DNA of 55,852 bases from CBDUQP01 sp965369385 (GTDB lineage Bacteria; Planctomycetota; Phycisphaerae; SM23-33), in the NCBI GenBank assembly GCA_965369385.1, contig CBDUQP010000005.1, positions 1-55,852 of the forward strand, in the 5' to 3' direction. Positions within the stretch are counted from its first letter, which is position 1. Each line of letters begins with the position of its first letter. The position numbers and the translations under genes are program-made. The notes under the pieces were generated by a model. The model was not told the DNA's origin and did no database searches. It saw only the letters and a list, made by a program, of their open reading frames with translations. This document shows positions 1-8,521 of this stretch, in pieces.

Positions 1-355
1 GCGACGAAACCGAAAGAGCCCCGTCAGGGGTGATCCAGACACAGCCGACAAGAAGCGGCAAGGCGTTGGGGTAACTGTCCACGAAGCGTTGGATCACCCC
101 TGAAGGGGCTCTGTCTTCGACGGCATTACAACCCATGGCTCGGCTTCGCTCCAGCCTGCCTGCCGGCAGGCAGGTCACCATGGGCTATGATTCGCGCCGG
201 CCCTTACGGGCCTCTACAGCAGCAAAACTCGGAATAAGTCGGGACAATAAGAGAGAAAAGGGGGCAGAACCATAACAGTACAAATCGCATGCCGGACAGG
301 ATCGGGACTGTCCCTGCTTTTGCGGTTGTTTGCGAATAGTTGCACTAAATCGCAA
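1..355. repeat. Non-coding stretch with REP-like palindromes
   Basis: No convincing gene is present. The stretch holds an imperfect inverted repeat pair (15-37 and 90-112, 22 of 23 bases complementary), each arm itself a small CCCC/GGGG hairpin. A perfect 20-base palindrome CCTGCCTGCCGGCAGGCAGG lies at 155-174, flanked by CCATGG-containing arms (132-138 and 178-184). A GGACAG/CTGTCC hairpin lies at 294-313. The last may help end transcription of the histidine kinase gene that reads leftward into this region, but it lacks a clear T tract. The overall look is of REP-type repeats, which is an inference because other genomic copies cannot be checked here. Confidence 0.5.
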
Positions 356-1678
356 TCACTGCACAAGCGGCAAACGAACGATAAATGTTGACCCTTCGTT
401 CTCCACGCTTTGCAGTTCCATGGTTCCGCCGAATCGCTCGATCAGTTGCTTGGCACCGGCCAGCCCCACGCCGCTGCCTGGTATGCCGTCCCGCTTTGCG
501 TTTGACGCCCGGAAGAACTCCTTGAACAGTTTAGGTATGTCGGCCTGCGGAATGCCTATTCCGCTATCACTTACCGAAAGCACCGCTTGGGCGCCCTCTT
601 GGCGGAGTTCCGCTCGCACGTCGCCGGCCTGGGTATACTTGACCGCGTTGGATAGCAGGTTAGACACTACCATGCGGAAGCCTTGAGTATCGAACCGAAC
701 CCTGACCGGGCCTTCGCACAGTGACACTACCATCGTCAGGCCCTTCATGCGTGCCTGATCGTGATACGTTTGGCACGTGCTTTCGATCTCGGCCGCTACG
801 TCGATCTCGGTCACGTCTCCCAGCGGAACGCCGGATTTCACGCTGGCCAGTTCGAGGATGTCCTTGATGAGGTCGGTCAGTGAGTCCATGCGGTCGGTGA
901 TCTTTGTAGTCATTCTCAGGATCATCGGGTCATCTTCGTTCTGCATCTGCATGGCTTGTGCCATCATATGGGCGGCCGCCACGGGACTCTTGAGTTCATG
1001 AATCATTGTCCTCATGAACGCGGCCTTTTCTTGGTCGAGCTTTTTGAAGTCGGACAGGTCACTGTAGAGTTTGGCGTGGTAGAGTGCGTATCCAATCATG
1101 CGTGAGATCGCGCGCAGAGAACGGAGATTTGCATCGGTGAAAGGGGATGCATTGCTGTTTATTACCTGGGCGACTCCCATCACCTCGCCCTTGAACATCG
1201 CCGGTGCGCACATCACATCTTTGGTGCGGAAGCCGTTCGCCTCGTCCCAGCTCCTGTCGAAGTGCAGTTGCGGATCGATTTGGCCAAGGTCGTCATAGGC
1301 ATCGTTCACGACGAACGATTGCCCGCTGGTGGCACAGAAGCCGGCCAGTGAACTGGTGCATATGGGAATTCGGATAGTCCTCGCGACATTGCCCACAACC
1401 GCGACCGACTCGAGGTCCTGCGTCTCAGGCCTGACCAGATATATCGAGGCCCGCTGGGCGTTGGTGGCGCGACATACGATATCGGCTACGTCGCGCAGAA
1501 CCGAGGGAATATCCACATCGCCGAGCATGAGATCGTACAGATCGAGAAGTGCTTCGCTCGCGATCATCTCTCCGGTGGCGATACTGCTTTTGGATGTTCT
1601 TGATGCAACGTTCACGTTTTCGCCCTGCCACTGTCCCGCGCCGTCTGCGGACACGTTGAGGCATCCTTGTTCTTCCAT
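356..1678 (-). CDS. Soluble GAF-domain sensor histidine kinase
   Basis: This is a predicted cytoplasmic two-component sensor kinase of 440 residues with no membrane segment. From the chosen start, a GAF domain spans roughly residues 45-200. A HisKA dimerisation domain follows with phospho-acceptor His227 in an IHELKSP H-box. The HATPase domain has the N-box around Asn344 (NLLSNAVKYT), a DSGIGIP G1 box and a GSGVGLA G2 box. The upstream in-frame ATG at 1717 is possible, but the ATG at 1678 has an AAGGAAG ribosome-binding site at good spacing and is preferred. No response regulator lies next to it. The flagellar NtrC-type regulator at 30780 also lacks a neighbouring kinase, so a link is conceivable but untested. 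Confidence 0.9.
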   Translation of the reverse strand: MEEQGCLNVSADGAGQWQGENVNVASRTSKSSIATGEMIASEALLDLYDLMLGDVDIPSVLRDVADIVCRATNAQRASIYLVRPETQDLESVAVVGNVARTIRIPICTSSLAGFCATSGQSFVVNDAYDDLGQIDPQLHFDRSWDEANGFRTKDVMCAPAMFKGEVMGVAQVINSNASPFTDANLRSLRAISRMIGYALYHAKLYSDLSDFKKLDQEKAAFMRTMIHELKSPVAAAHMMAQAMQMQNEDDPMILRMTTKITDRMDSLTDLIKDILELASVKSGVPLGDVTEIDVAAEIESTCQTYHDQARMKGLTMVVSLCEGPVRVRFDTQGFRMVVSNLLSNAVKYTQAGDVRAELRQEGAQAVLSVSDSGIGIPQADIPKLFKEFFRASNAKRDGIPGSGVGLAGAKQLIERFGGTMELQSVENEGSTFIVRLPLVQ

Positions 1679-1717
1679 GACGACTTCCTTACCGCTGACT
1701 GCAGATAGACTGTGCAC

Positions 1718-2210
1718 ACATTATGCGAACATGATTTGACCGGTGAGATAGATGAATCGTGCCCGGAACTCACGCGGAATCAACCAATGATCATACCATG
1801 AAAATACACTACTGTCGAATGATGTGGACGCAGAAAACCAGTGGCCACGCTATCTGCTTATGCATGAAAGGATTAGCAGGGGATGCGGATCTAGAGCTGC
1901 CTGCGGCTGTGCTTACTATTTCGCCGGCGTAACCTTGGCTTTCGCATGTCTTGTTGGTTGGGACGCTTTGGGCATGCTCTTGGGAAACAGGCAATCCCAC
2001 GAGCAAGCTGTTGTGGCTGTTGTTGCTTTTCGGGCCTTCGGCCCGGACGGCAGAAGCTGCCTGCAAGCAGGCGGTTCCATCGCTAGCAGGTTCGGCTGCA
2101 GCGGGGCCAGGCGGAACGAAATTTGTCGCAGCCGGGGCCGTACCCTTCGACATCTGATCATTGCGTTCACGTGGCCTTGCCGACTAGTATTGGTCTGCAG
2201 GAGATGAATA
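1718..2210. other. Intergenic region with REP-like hairpin
   Basis: I see no convincing gene here; overlapping open frames exist on both strands but none has a recognisable domain or start context. A G+C-rich hairpin (GCTGCCTGC, then GCAGGCGG) lies at about 2056-2074 within a roughly 65-base segment (about 2045-2112) that closely resembles 3615-3680 downstream of the acetyltransferase genes. The two copies flank the GNAT pair. Confidence 0.45.
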
Positions 2211-3101
2211 ATGCAAGAATGCAGGGACAAAGACCAATTGCTGGAGTTCTGTCGGCAGGAGCCAATTCGGCGACGCCATATTGTTCATGAACTCGACCCG
2301 CCATGCGGCGAGTGGGACAGTGCGATGAGCCGCACCGTGTGGGATGAGGAGCATGGGGTGGTGGTTCTGGATGCCGATAGCGTTTCGCCATCGCCCTCAG
2401 TTGCAGCAACTTACTATGTTGATAAAGCCGAGCATCCGACGCTGCTGGTGCAAGACTGGAATGCCGTAGTTCGCGTTGAGGGTGTCATCGACGGGCAGAA
2501 TCTCTCTGGGTTGCTGGCATGCATCCGCCAACTTGCACCCCGCGAGATCAAGACCTATGACCAGCACATCGCCGAACAGTTGGCTGACCAACTGGGCACC
2601 GGCCCATGGGAGGCAGACGGAGCCGAATACACGCCAGCCGCCGGGTGCGAGCTGAGTGATGATGCCAGAGTGGGACGGCTGGGTCCCGAAGATCGCGATA
2701 TGTGGAGTCGGTTCGCAGAGGCCAACGCTGATCATCCGATGGTGAAGGCCCGCGGCGGCAGCCAGGCCGTTGTGCGTGACTTCCTGTTCATGTCCATGGG
2801 GCTGCCTGTGGATTATTTCGCCGCTGTTGAGGATGGCGAGATGACAGGGATGGTTTCGGCGAATCCCATGACACGTTTGATAGATGAAGTCTCTGCTCTT
2901 TTCGTGTCTCCGGCCTACCGTGGCAAAGGCGTGGCAAGATCGCTCCTTTCGGCCATCATCACGGATATCTCGCGGCGGGGCCACAGGGCTGCCTACTCAG
3001 CCGCTGGCACCCCGGCCGAGCGTCCCGACCTTCACCATCTGCTAACATCAATGGGTTGTGAGCTCCTCACGTCCTGCCGCAAGACACAGCTTGTATGGTG
3101 A
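2211..3101 (+). CDS. GNAT-family N-acetyltransferase
   Basis: This is a predicted acetyl-CoA-dependent N-acyltransferase of 296 residues; the acceptor substrate is unknown. The catalytic GNAT fold is in the C-terminal half (about residues 150-290). The acetyl-CoA-binding motif A is clear: a beta strand (SALFVSP) runs into YRGKGVA at residues 236-242 and the following helix. The N-terminal 140 residues have no motif I recognise and make the protein longer than a minimal GNAT. The ATG at 2211 follows GGAGATGAATA, a plausible ribosome-binding site. A second, smaller GNAT gene follows 58 bases downstream, so the two may be co-transcribed. Confidence 0.82.
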   Translation: MQECRDKDQLLEFCRQEPIRRRHIVHELDPPCGEWDSAMSRTVWDEEHGVVVLDADSVSPSPSVAATYYVDKAEHPTLLVQDWNAVVRVEGVIDGQNLSGLLACIRQLAPREIKTYDQHIAEQLADQLGTGPWEADGAEYTPAAGCELSDDARVGRLGPEDRDMWSRFAEANADHPMVKARGGSQAVVRDFLFMSMGLPVDYFAAVEDGEMTGMVSANPMTRLIDEVSALFVSPAYRGKGVARSLLSAIITDISRRGHRAAYSAAGTPAERPDLHHLLTSMGCELLTSCRKTQLVW

Positions 3102-3159
3102 CTAAAGGTGAGTCTTGGGGAGTTCTGAAAATAGACAAGTTGTCAGGAGAACATGGACC

Positions 3160-3591
3160 ATGGAATATCGTTTCGCAACCGACAGTGACCTTAACCTTCT
3201 GGCGGACTGGAATCATCAACTCATCCGGGACGAAGGCCACAGGAACTCAATGTCGATCCAGCAACTTCGGGAGCGTATGAAGGGATGGCTTGAAGGCGAG
3301 TACAAGGCTGTGATGCTTCATGTTGGCTCTGATCCCGTAGCATACACGCTCTACAGAGAAGACGCTCAGGAGATCTATCTCAGGCAACTGTTCGTGAAGC
3401 GAGAATACAGACGTCAAGGAATCGGGCGAGAGGCAGTTGGCATTCTCCGCAAACATGTATTGCCCACCAACAAGCGATTGACCGTAGAAGTTCTGACGGC
3501 GAACGAGCCGGCAGTTGCATTCTGGCGGTCGGTCGGCTGCACCGACTACAGCCTAACTTTGGAGATAATGCCTCACGAAAGCAGCGAATAG
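3160..3591 (+). CDS. GNAT-family N-acetyltransferase, small
   Basis: This is a predicted acetyltransferase of 143 residues, close to the minimal GNAT length. Motif A is seen as LRQLFVK followed by YRRQGIG at residues 83-89. The C-terminal part (VLTANEPAVAFWRSVGC) matches the strand-helix region typical of RimI-like acetyltransferases, so small molecules or protein N-termini are the usual substrates of the family. The true acceptor is unknown. The ATG at 3160 is chosen over longer in-frame starts because AGGAGA lies about nine bases upstream. It sits directly behind the larger GNAT gene on the same strand. Confidence 0.85.
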   Translation: MEYRFATDSDLNLLADWNHQLIRDEGHRNSMSIQQLRERMKGWLEGEYKAVMLHVGSDPVAYTLYREDAQEIYLRQLFVKREYRRQGIGREAVGILRKHVLPTNKRLTVEVLTANEPAVAFWRSVGCTDYSLTLEIMPHESSE

Positions 3592-3651
3592 GTGCAGGCT
3601 GCAGCCTTGCTGCCGCACGGCAAAAGCTGCCTGCAGGCGGCGGTTGGGCCG
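3592..3651. repeat. REP-like hairpin between convergent genes
   Basis: The palindrome GCTGCCTGCAGGCGGC at 3626-3641 lies between the convergent acetyltransferase and sigma-factor genes. It belongs to a segment (about 3615-3680) that resembles 2045-2112. The copy extends into the 3' end of the sigma-factor gene and encodes its last residues (CPGCGRTW). It could act as a bidirectional transcription barrier, but there is no T tract. Confidence 0.4.
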
Positions 3652-4812
3652 TCACCATGTTCGGCCGCAGCCGGGGCAGGGGGTGTTCAGGATCTTGGCC
3701 GCTTCGTGCTGGACCTTGTGCTTGGGGTCTTCCAACGCTTTGTGCAGGGCAGCGGCCGGGCGCGGATCGTCCGCATTGAGATAGGCTCCAACTGTTCTGA
3801 CGGCGACCAGGCGGACCTCGCAGTTTTCATCGGTCATCCGGCTGAGCAAATGATCGAGCTGGGGAGGGGCTGTGCTTGCAGGTGATCTTGCACATCGCGC
3901 GCTAACTGCTTCGGGAACAGGATGAATTAGCGCGGCATACCAGCTGAGGGCCTGTTTGCGAACTTTTGCGGAACGGTCTTCAAGCATCCGCTCCAGTTCA
4001 CTGAGGCTGCGGCCATCCTTGCGAAGACCAAACCGGGTGGCTGCCCAGGTGCGTTGGATTGCAGAGCCCGAGTGAGACAGTGCCAAGTCAATTCTGAAGC
4101 CCTCTTCGCCCATACTCAGGATTTCCCCCGTCTCGTCAAACAATGACTGATGCCACGTGGAGGGGATGTGGTTCTCAGATGGTCCCTTGGCGGCGAACAC
4201 GCTGATGGTGCGGGCCAGGTTCCGGGCAAATTCTTCGTCGGGAGCATTATCTTTGCATACTTGTTCAACCATCGTCAGTTCCTTTCGCAGTGCCTTGCGG
4301 CCGCGCTGAAGCCGTCCCTTGAGCGTCCCTTCAGTGATTTCAAGCAGGCTGCAGATATCCGCGTATCGAAGCCCGTCCATGTAATACAGTGTGATCGCCC
4401 CGCGGTCGGCATCTCTGATGCGCAGCAGCGCCTGCTGGACAAGCACACGTTCCTCGGCTGCTCCCGCCAGTTGACAAGCGGGCGGGGCGGCCGGGTCTGC
4501 GATACTGTGCTCTGCGGCTTTCTTGGCGAGTGTTTCCTGGCGCAGCTTGTTTCGCAGCACTTCCCGTGCGGTGTTGCGTGCGATTCCGCATAGCCACGCG
4601 CCGAAGCGGGCGGGGTCCTTGAGTTTCGATAGCTGGCAGTAGGCGCACAGGAATGCTTCTTGTGCGGCGTCCAGAGCCAGGTCAAAGTCCGCCAGAATGC
4701 CCAAGGCTATGCCGTATGCGTGGTCCTGATATCTGCGGGCCAGCGTACAGAAACTCTCCGCGTCGCCAGCCAGGACGGCACCGACCAAATTCTCATCCGT
4801 ATGTTCGTTCAT
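3652..4812 (-). CDS. ECF-type RNA polymerase sigma factor with HEAT-repeat tail
   Basis: This sigma-70-family factor of 386 residues directs RNA polymerase to an unknown regulon. Region 2 occupies roughly residues 10-90 (RYQDHAYGIALGIL, DAAQEAFLCAY, AWLCGIARN). Region 4, with its helix-turn-helix, occupies about residues 125-180 (YYMDGLRYADICSLLEITEGTLKGRLQRGRKAL). A normal ECF sigma would end near residue 190. Here about 190 more residues carry at least three HEAT-like helical pairs (for example LERMLEDRSAKVRKQAL and LLSRMTDENCEVRLVAV). Such repeats usually bind proteins, so the tail may replace a separate anti-sigma partner; none is encoded nearby. The ATG at 4812 is preferred over TTG at 4818. 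No strong ribosome-binding site is visible, and a tRNA-like structure lies just upstream. Confidence 0.85.
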   Translation of the reverse strand: MNEHTDENLVGAVLAGDAESFCTLARRYQDHAYGIALGILADFDLALDAAQEAFLCAYCQLSKLKDPARFGAWLCGIARNTAREVLRNKLRQETLAKKAAEHSIADPAAPPACQLAGAAEERVLVQQALLRIRDADRGAITLYYMDGLRYADICSLLEITEGTLKGRLQRGRKALRKELTMVEQVCKDNAPDEEFARNLARTISVFAAKGPSENHIPSTWHQSLFDETGEILSMGEEGFRIDLALSHSGSAIQRTWAATRFGLRKDGRSLSELERMLEDRSAKVRKQALSWYAALIHPVPEAVSARCARSPASTAPPQLDHLLSRMTDENCEVRLVAVRTVGAYLNADDPRPAAALHKALEDPKHKVQHEAAKILNTPCPGCGRTW

Positions 4813-4827
4813 AGTCAAAAAGCGACG

Positions 4828-4905
4828 GTGCCGGGTGTGGCAAGATTCTAACTTGCGACCTTCCCTCGCGGGCCGCTCTGCCTCTGAGCTACGCCGCCCG
4901 GTCCG
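4828..4905 (-). other. tRNA-like cloverleaf in the sigma-factor leader
   Basis: Read on the minus strand, this segment resembles a tRNA. It has a D-like arm (GCTC-AGAGGCA-GAGC, 4889-4875) and a T-like arm (GCAAG-TTAGAAT-CTTGC, 4856-4840) whose loop differs from the canonical TTCGAAT by one base. A closing stem CCGGG (4901-4897) pairs with CCCGG (4835-4831). The anticodon-like region pairs only GGCC with GGTC around an oversized loop, and the standard seven-base acceptor stem and 3' CCA are absent. It is therefore not a working tRNA. It may be a tRNA-derived remnant or a leader structure for the sigma-factor gene, whose start lies about 15 bases further on. Confidence 0.35.
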
Positions 4906-5355
4906 TCACCTATAAGTGTAATGTCAGACACTTTTGGGAGCGCGGAAAATATGTTGGCCAGTTTGCGGTTGACAGCGTCTGAGGTGAGTAGGCGGTGAGT
5001 TGCCGTCTGCACGCAGTCATATATCTACATACTGACCACCGCCATGGATTATGATGCAGGCAGATATGCCTTTATTGGTGCCGGTACGTTCCAGCCGGCG
5101 GGTTCACACCCGAAAAATGCGGCGGACGGGGTGGGGTGCACGTATGTCGAGGCAAAAAACAAATTCATCTGCAGATATCGCATTAACGATTCCAAGATAG
5201 CCACTTGCGGCTACGCCTCCGGGGCTGACATGCTGTTACACAAAACGCACGTAGTGTAACATTTTGCACCATTTTGCCTTGCTGGATGTCGGCCGCTACG
5301 GAGGGTGCAAAAAACTATCGCAAATCGCGCGGTGAACCAGCATCTCTGCGAGCAA
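4906..5355. other. Intergenic region with nested inverted repeats
   Basis: No convincing gene is seen. A hairpin AAGTGT-N8-ACACTT followed by TTT lies at about 4914-4935. At 5234-5261 the inverted repeat TGTTACAC-N12-GTGTAACA resembles an operator. It is followed by a perfect inverted repeat TTTTGCACC (5262-5270) and GGTGCAAAA (5304-5312). Both are downstream of the leftward FAD-dehydrogenase gene, so they may be terminator structures or sites for an unidentified regulator. Confidence 0.4.
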
Positions 5356-6960
5356 CTACGGGTTCTTGTTTGTGGCGGCGAGGATTATCGCTTCGGCAGC
5401 TTTGATTCCGTCAACGGCGGAGCTGACGATTCCGCCGGCGTAACCGGAGCCTTCGCCCGCGGGATACAAGCCGGCGACTGATGTTGATTCGCCTTCATCG
5501 TTCCGCAGAATTCGCACCGGGCTGGAGCTTCTGGTCTCGGGTGCGTATACGAGGACGTCCTTGGTCTTCACGCCGCTGATACGTTCGAACATTCGCGGGA
5601 TCGCCTGACGCAGCGTGTCCATGATGAACTTCGGCAGGAAAGTGCGGATGTCGGTGGGGTAAGCGTTTATGCATGACCGGGCGGCGGGCAGCTTGGTTGG
5701 CTTGCGGCCTCTGAGGAATTCGTCCAGCCGCATGGCCGGGAGTGTGAAGTTGCCGCGGGCTGCCTCGAAGGCCTTGCGTTCGATCTCTTCCTGGAATGCG
5801 ATTCCGCCGAGCGGGCCGGCTGGGAAGTCTTCGGGTGTGACGGGTACGAGGAACGCGGCGTTTGCGAACTGTCCGCTGCGGGCGTGAAGGCTCATGCCAT
5901 TGGTGGTCAGTGCGCCCTGGGACGATGCACATGAGATCACATTCCCGCCGGGGCACATGCAGAACGTGTAGCAGGCACGCTTGCCTTGCTCGGGCTTGCG
6001 GGTCAGGCGGAAGCTGGCGGCCCCGAGTTTTGGGTGTCCGGCCCACTTTCCCCATTGTTGCTTATCGATATTTGTCTGCGGCAATTCCAGCCGCACGCCG
6101 ACCGCGAAGCCCTTGGGCTCCATTGTCACGTGCGATTCGTCCAGCATGGCGTATGTGTCTCTGGCACTGTGTCCGGTTGCCAATACGCAGATGTCGGTTT
6201 CGATTCGCTCATCGCCAATTTGGAGGGCTTGCAGTTTGCCGCCTTCGCTGTGGATCGCGTCAAGGCGGGCACCAAAACGAACTTCGCCGCCGGCATCCTG
6301 TATTTCCTGGCGGATCCTGGGCACTATCTTCAACAGGGCATCGCTGCCGACGTGAGAATCGCCATCGGTGAGGATGGTTTCGTCGGCACCGGCGGCTACG
6401 AGTGTTTCGAGGAATGTGCGAATACGGCGTTGATCTTTACTGCGGGCGTTGAGCTTACCGTCCGAGAACAGTCCCGCGCCGCCTTCACCGTACAGCACGT
6501 TGTTTTCGCAGTTCAGCTTGCCGTCCGCCCAGAATTTCGCCACTACGGGCGATCTCTTTTCGGAATCCTGGCCGCGTTCGATTATCAGAGGTCGCATGCC
6601 CGCTCGTGCCAGCAGCAGCCCCGCCATCAGTCCGGCGGGCCCTGCGCCCACTACCACGGGGCGTGGAAGGTCTGCTGAACGGGGGATCGGTGGTTTCTGG
6701 AGAGCTGGAGTCTCTTCTTGCTCGATCGCGATGACGTTGGAGTCGGAGTATCCCTGTAAGATGGCGTCATCCACATCTGCCTGGACGGAGATGACGAACA
6801 CGGGGGCGGGGCGTATGGGGCGTGCGTCGATGGATCGGCGGATCACCTGGAGGTTCCGGATATCTTCCGGCTCGCATCGGAGTTTCTTGGCAGAGACTGC
6901 GACGAGATCCCGTGGGTGGTATCCCAATAGCACGACAAGTTGATTTATTCGTATCAGCAT
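5356..6960 (-). CDS. FAD-dependent dehydrogenase (COG2509-like)
   Basis: This is a predicted cytoplasmic flavoprotein oxidoreductase of 534 residues; the substrate is unknown. An N-terminal domain of about 95 residues (MLIRINQLVVLLGYHP onward) precedes a Rossmann FAD-binding motif GAGPAG at about residues 105-110. The C-terminal FAD-contact segment GLYPAGEGSGYAGG lies near the end. This order matches the uncharacterised FAD-dependent dehydrogenase family (COG2509). A longer open frame begins at 7050, but the methionine at 6960 matches the family N-terminus and is preceded by a weak GAGA. It stands alone between two intergenic regions, convergent with nothing and on the same strand as the aldolase upstream. 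Confidence 0.85.
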   Translation of the reverse strand: MLIRINQLVVLLGYHPRDLVAVSAKKLRCEPEDIRNLQVIRRSIDARPIRPAPVFVISVQADVDDAILQGYSDSNVIAIEQEETPALQKPPIPRSADLPRPVVVGAGPAGLMAGLLLARAGMRPLIIERGQDSEKRSPVVAKFWADGKLNCENNVLYGEGGAGLFSDGKLNARSKDQRRIRTFLETLVAAGADETILTDGDSHVGSDALLKIVPRIRQEIQDAGGEVRFGARLDAIHSEGGKLQALQIGDERIETDICVLATGHSARDTYAMLDESHVTMEPKGFAVGVRLELPQTNIDKQQWGKWAGHPKLGAASFRLTRKPEQGKRACYTFCMCPGGNVISCASSQGALTTNGMSLHARSGQFANAAFLVPVTPEDFPAGPLGGIAFQEEIERKAFEAARGNFTLPAMRLDEFLRGRKPTKLPAARSCINAYPTDIRTFLPKFIMDTLRQAIPRMFERISGVKTKDVLVYAPETRSSSPVRILRNDEGESTSVAGLYPAGEGSGYAGGIVSSAVDGIKAAEAIILAATNKNP

Positions 6961-7143
6961 GGAGTTTCTCGGCGGACTGGCAGTTTGCCAGGTCGGCCGG
7001 CGGATTCTACGCTGATGGAAGCAGATGGGCAAGGGCGAGTCGGCGATCATCGTGCCAAAGTGCGGCGTATTCAGGCCTAAGGCGCGCCGTGAACGTTGAT
7101 TGCGTATCGACTTAGTGGTGTATGAGGGTTCTGGGCCTCAGGT

Positions 7144-7989
7144 TCAGATTCCGGCGAAAAGGCGAATCTTGGCGGCTGCGAGTTCTTTGGCTGCGGCCCG
7201 GGGTTTTTCCATGATTCCGGGTACCCAGTAGCGGAAGTCTGAATCTTCGTGCTGGCTTACGAAACGTTGTGCGAATGCCGTCACGAATTCGGTGCAGATA
7301 TTTATTTTCGCGATACCTAGAGAGATTGCCTGGCGGACGATATCGTCCGGCGTGCCTGAACCGCCATGCAAAACCAGCGGTATCGACACGTTCCGTGCGA
7401 TTTTCTCCAGGACGTCCAGGCGGATGTTGGGTTTGGTCTTGTAGGCTCCGTGCACTGTGCCAATACCTATCGCGAGCACATCTATGCCTGTTTGTGCGAC
7501 ATAGTCTGCGGCCTGGTCCGGATCGGTCAGGTGAGCGTCGTTTGCCATGACTTCATCGGCGGATTCCTGGCCGCCGATTCTTCCAAGTTCACCTTCCACC
7601 GATACTCCATGGCCGGCTGCGAGTTGTACCACATCGCGAGTTGCGGCAACATTTTGCTCAAAAGGCAGATGGGATGCGTCGAGCATGACAGAAGTGGCGC
7701 CGGCGCTGATGCATTGTTCGGCCCGGGCGAAAGTGTCGCCATGGTCCAGGTTGAATGCCACGGGCACCTTGGCATTGCGTGCGTGATAGCAAACCACGTT
7801 TGCGAGAGCACCTACGCCTGCATATTCGATTTCAACGGTTCCGATTTGCAGGATCACCGGGCGATTGAGTTCCTCGGCGGCTGCGATTACCGCTTGGGCG
7901 GATTCGATTCCCCAAACCGTAAAGGCGCCAACGGCATATCCTTCGGCGCGTGCAGAGATGAGCATTTCCTTCATGGGTACTAGTGGCAT
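7144..7989 (-). CDS. Class II fructose-bisphosphate-type aldolase
   Basis: This is a zinc-dependent class II aldolase of 281 residues that should cleave or form a ketose phosphate with dihydroxyacetone phosphate. Visible motifs are NLDHGDT with catalytic Asp82 and zinc ligand His83, VEGELG with Glu134, GTVHGAYK with His180, and LHGGSGTPDD with His208. The length and motifs fit both fructose-1,6-bisphosphate aldolase and the GatY/KbaY tagatose-bisphosphate aldolases, so no symbol is assigned. The start is supported by GGAGATAA upstream of the ATG. It lies upstream of, and parallel to, the FAD-dehydrogenase gene, about 180 bases away. Confidence 0.92.
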   Translation of the reverse strand: MPLVPMKEMLISARAEGYAVGAFTVWGIESAQAVIAAAEELNRPVILQIGTVEIEYAGVGALANVVCYHARNAKVPVAFNLDHGDTFARAEQCISAGATSVMLDASHLPFEQNVAATRDVVQLAAGHGVSVEGELGRIGGQESADEVMANDAHLTDPDQAADYVAQTGIDVLAIGIGTVHGAYKTKPNIRLDVLEKIARNVSIPLVLHGGSGTPDDIVRQAISLGIAKINICTEFVTAFAQRFVSQHEDSDFRYWVPGIMEKPRAAAKELAAAKIRLFAGI

Positions 7990-8521
7990 TGCTGATTATC
8001 TCCGTGTGTTTTGCAGGTTAGCCAGTTGCGACTCTTCTTTGTGTTGGTGAGCGGCATTGTAGCGCCATGGCGGCGTAATTGGCAAGAACATGTAACGTTA
8101 CATGCAAAAAGCAGTCTAAATACATCCGTCTGTACAAGATGCATGGCGGGGTGTTGGTTGTGGTTGCACGCCGGTGAGTGTCCTATCTTCGCGTTCACGC
8201 TGACGGCTGCGGAAGGCGGGGGGGCTCCATGCGTATCTCGGTATCGAAGAGTTTGTTGTTTTGAATGCAAGCTCGCCATGGATTATGCCACAAGTCTTTG
8301 CATGGGTGCATTTTGTCCATCTCCCACGTGGTTGCGATTCGGCGTGTTTGGTGTTGTTACGCTTTTGTGCAGTTGCCAGCCAGCCCGGCCGCACGGGCAA
8401 TCTGCAGGCGATGCTGCGGCAAGGGTCGTACATTGCGCTTGAGCGGTTGGCGGCTCGCGGGTATGCTTGCCGACTTGCTATAAGCTCTATACAGGCTATT
8501 TCTTGTGAAAGGATACGAGTT
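7990..8521. other. Divergent intergenic region
   Basis: This gap separates the leftward aldolase from rightward leuB and must hold both promoters. The clearest element is the perfect 16-base palindrome CATGTAACGTTACATG at 8089-8104, upstream of the aldolase. The open frame that runs into leuB from 8261 has no domain before the LeuB start and is treated as non-coding upstream of 8522. Confidence 0.45.
8089..8104. promoter_or_regulatory. Perfect palindrome, candidate operator
   Basis: CATGTAACGTTACATG is fully self-complementary and lies about 100 bases upstream of the aldolase start. Its TGTAAC half-site also appears in the inverted repeat at 5234-5261. It looks like a dimeric-repressor site; the regulator is unknown. 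Confidence 0.4.

Noticed and set aside
1809..2207. Overlapping open frames on both strands in the gap before the first GNAT gene
   Set aside because: They follow the repeat sequence, are Ala/Pro/Gly-rich by composition, and lack start signals.
4828..4905. Functional tRNA gene
   Set aside because: The anticodon arm does not form a seven-base loop and there is no standard acceptor stem or CCA, so it is described only as tRNA-like.
5044..5259. 71-residue open frame in the gap upstream of the sigma-factor leader
   Set aside because: It has no ribosome-binding site or known motif and ends in an inverted repeat region.
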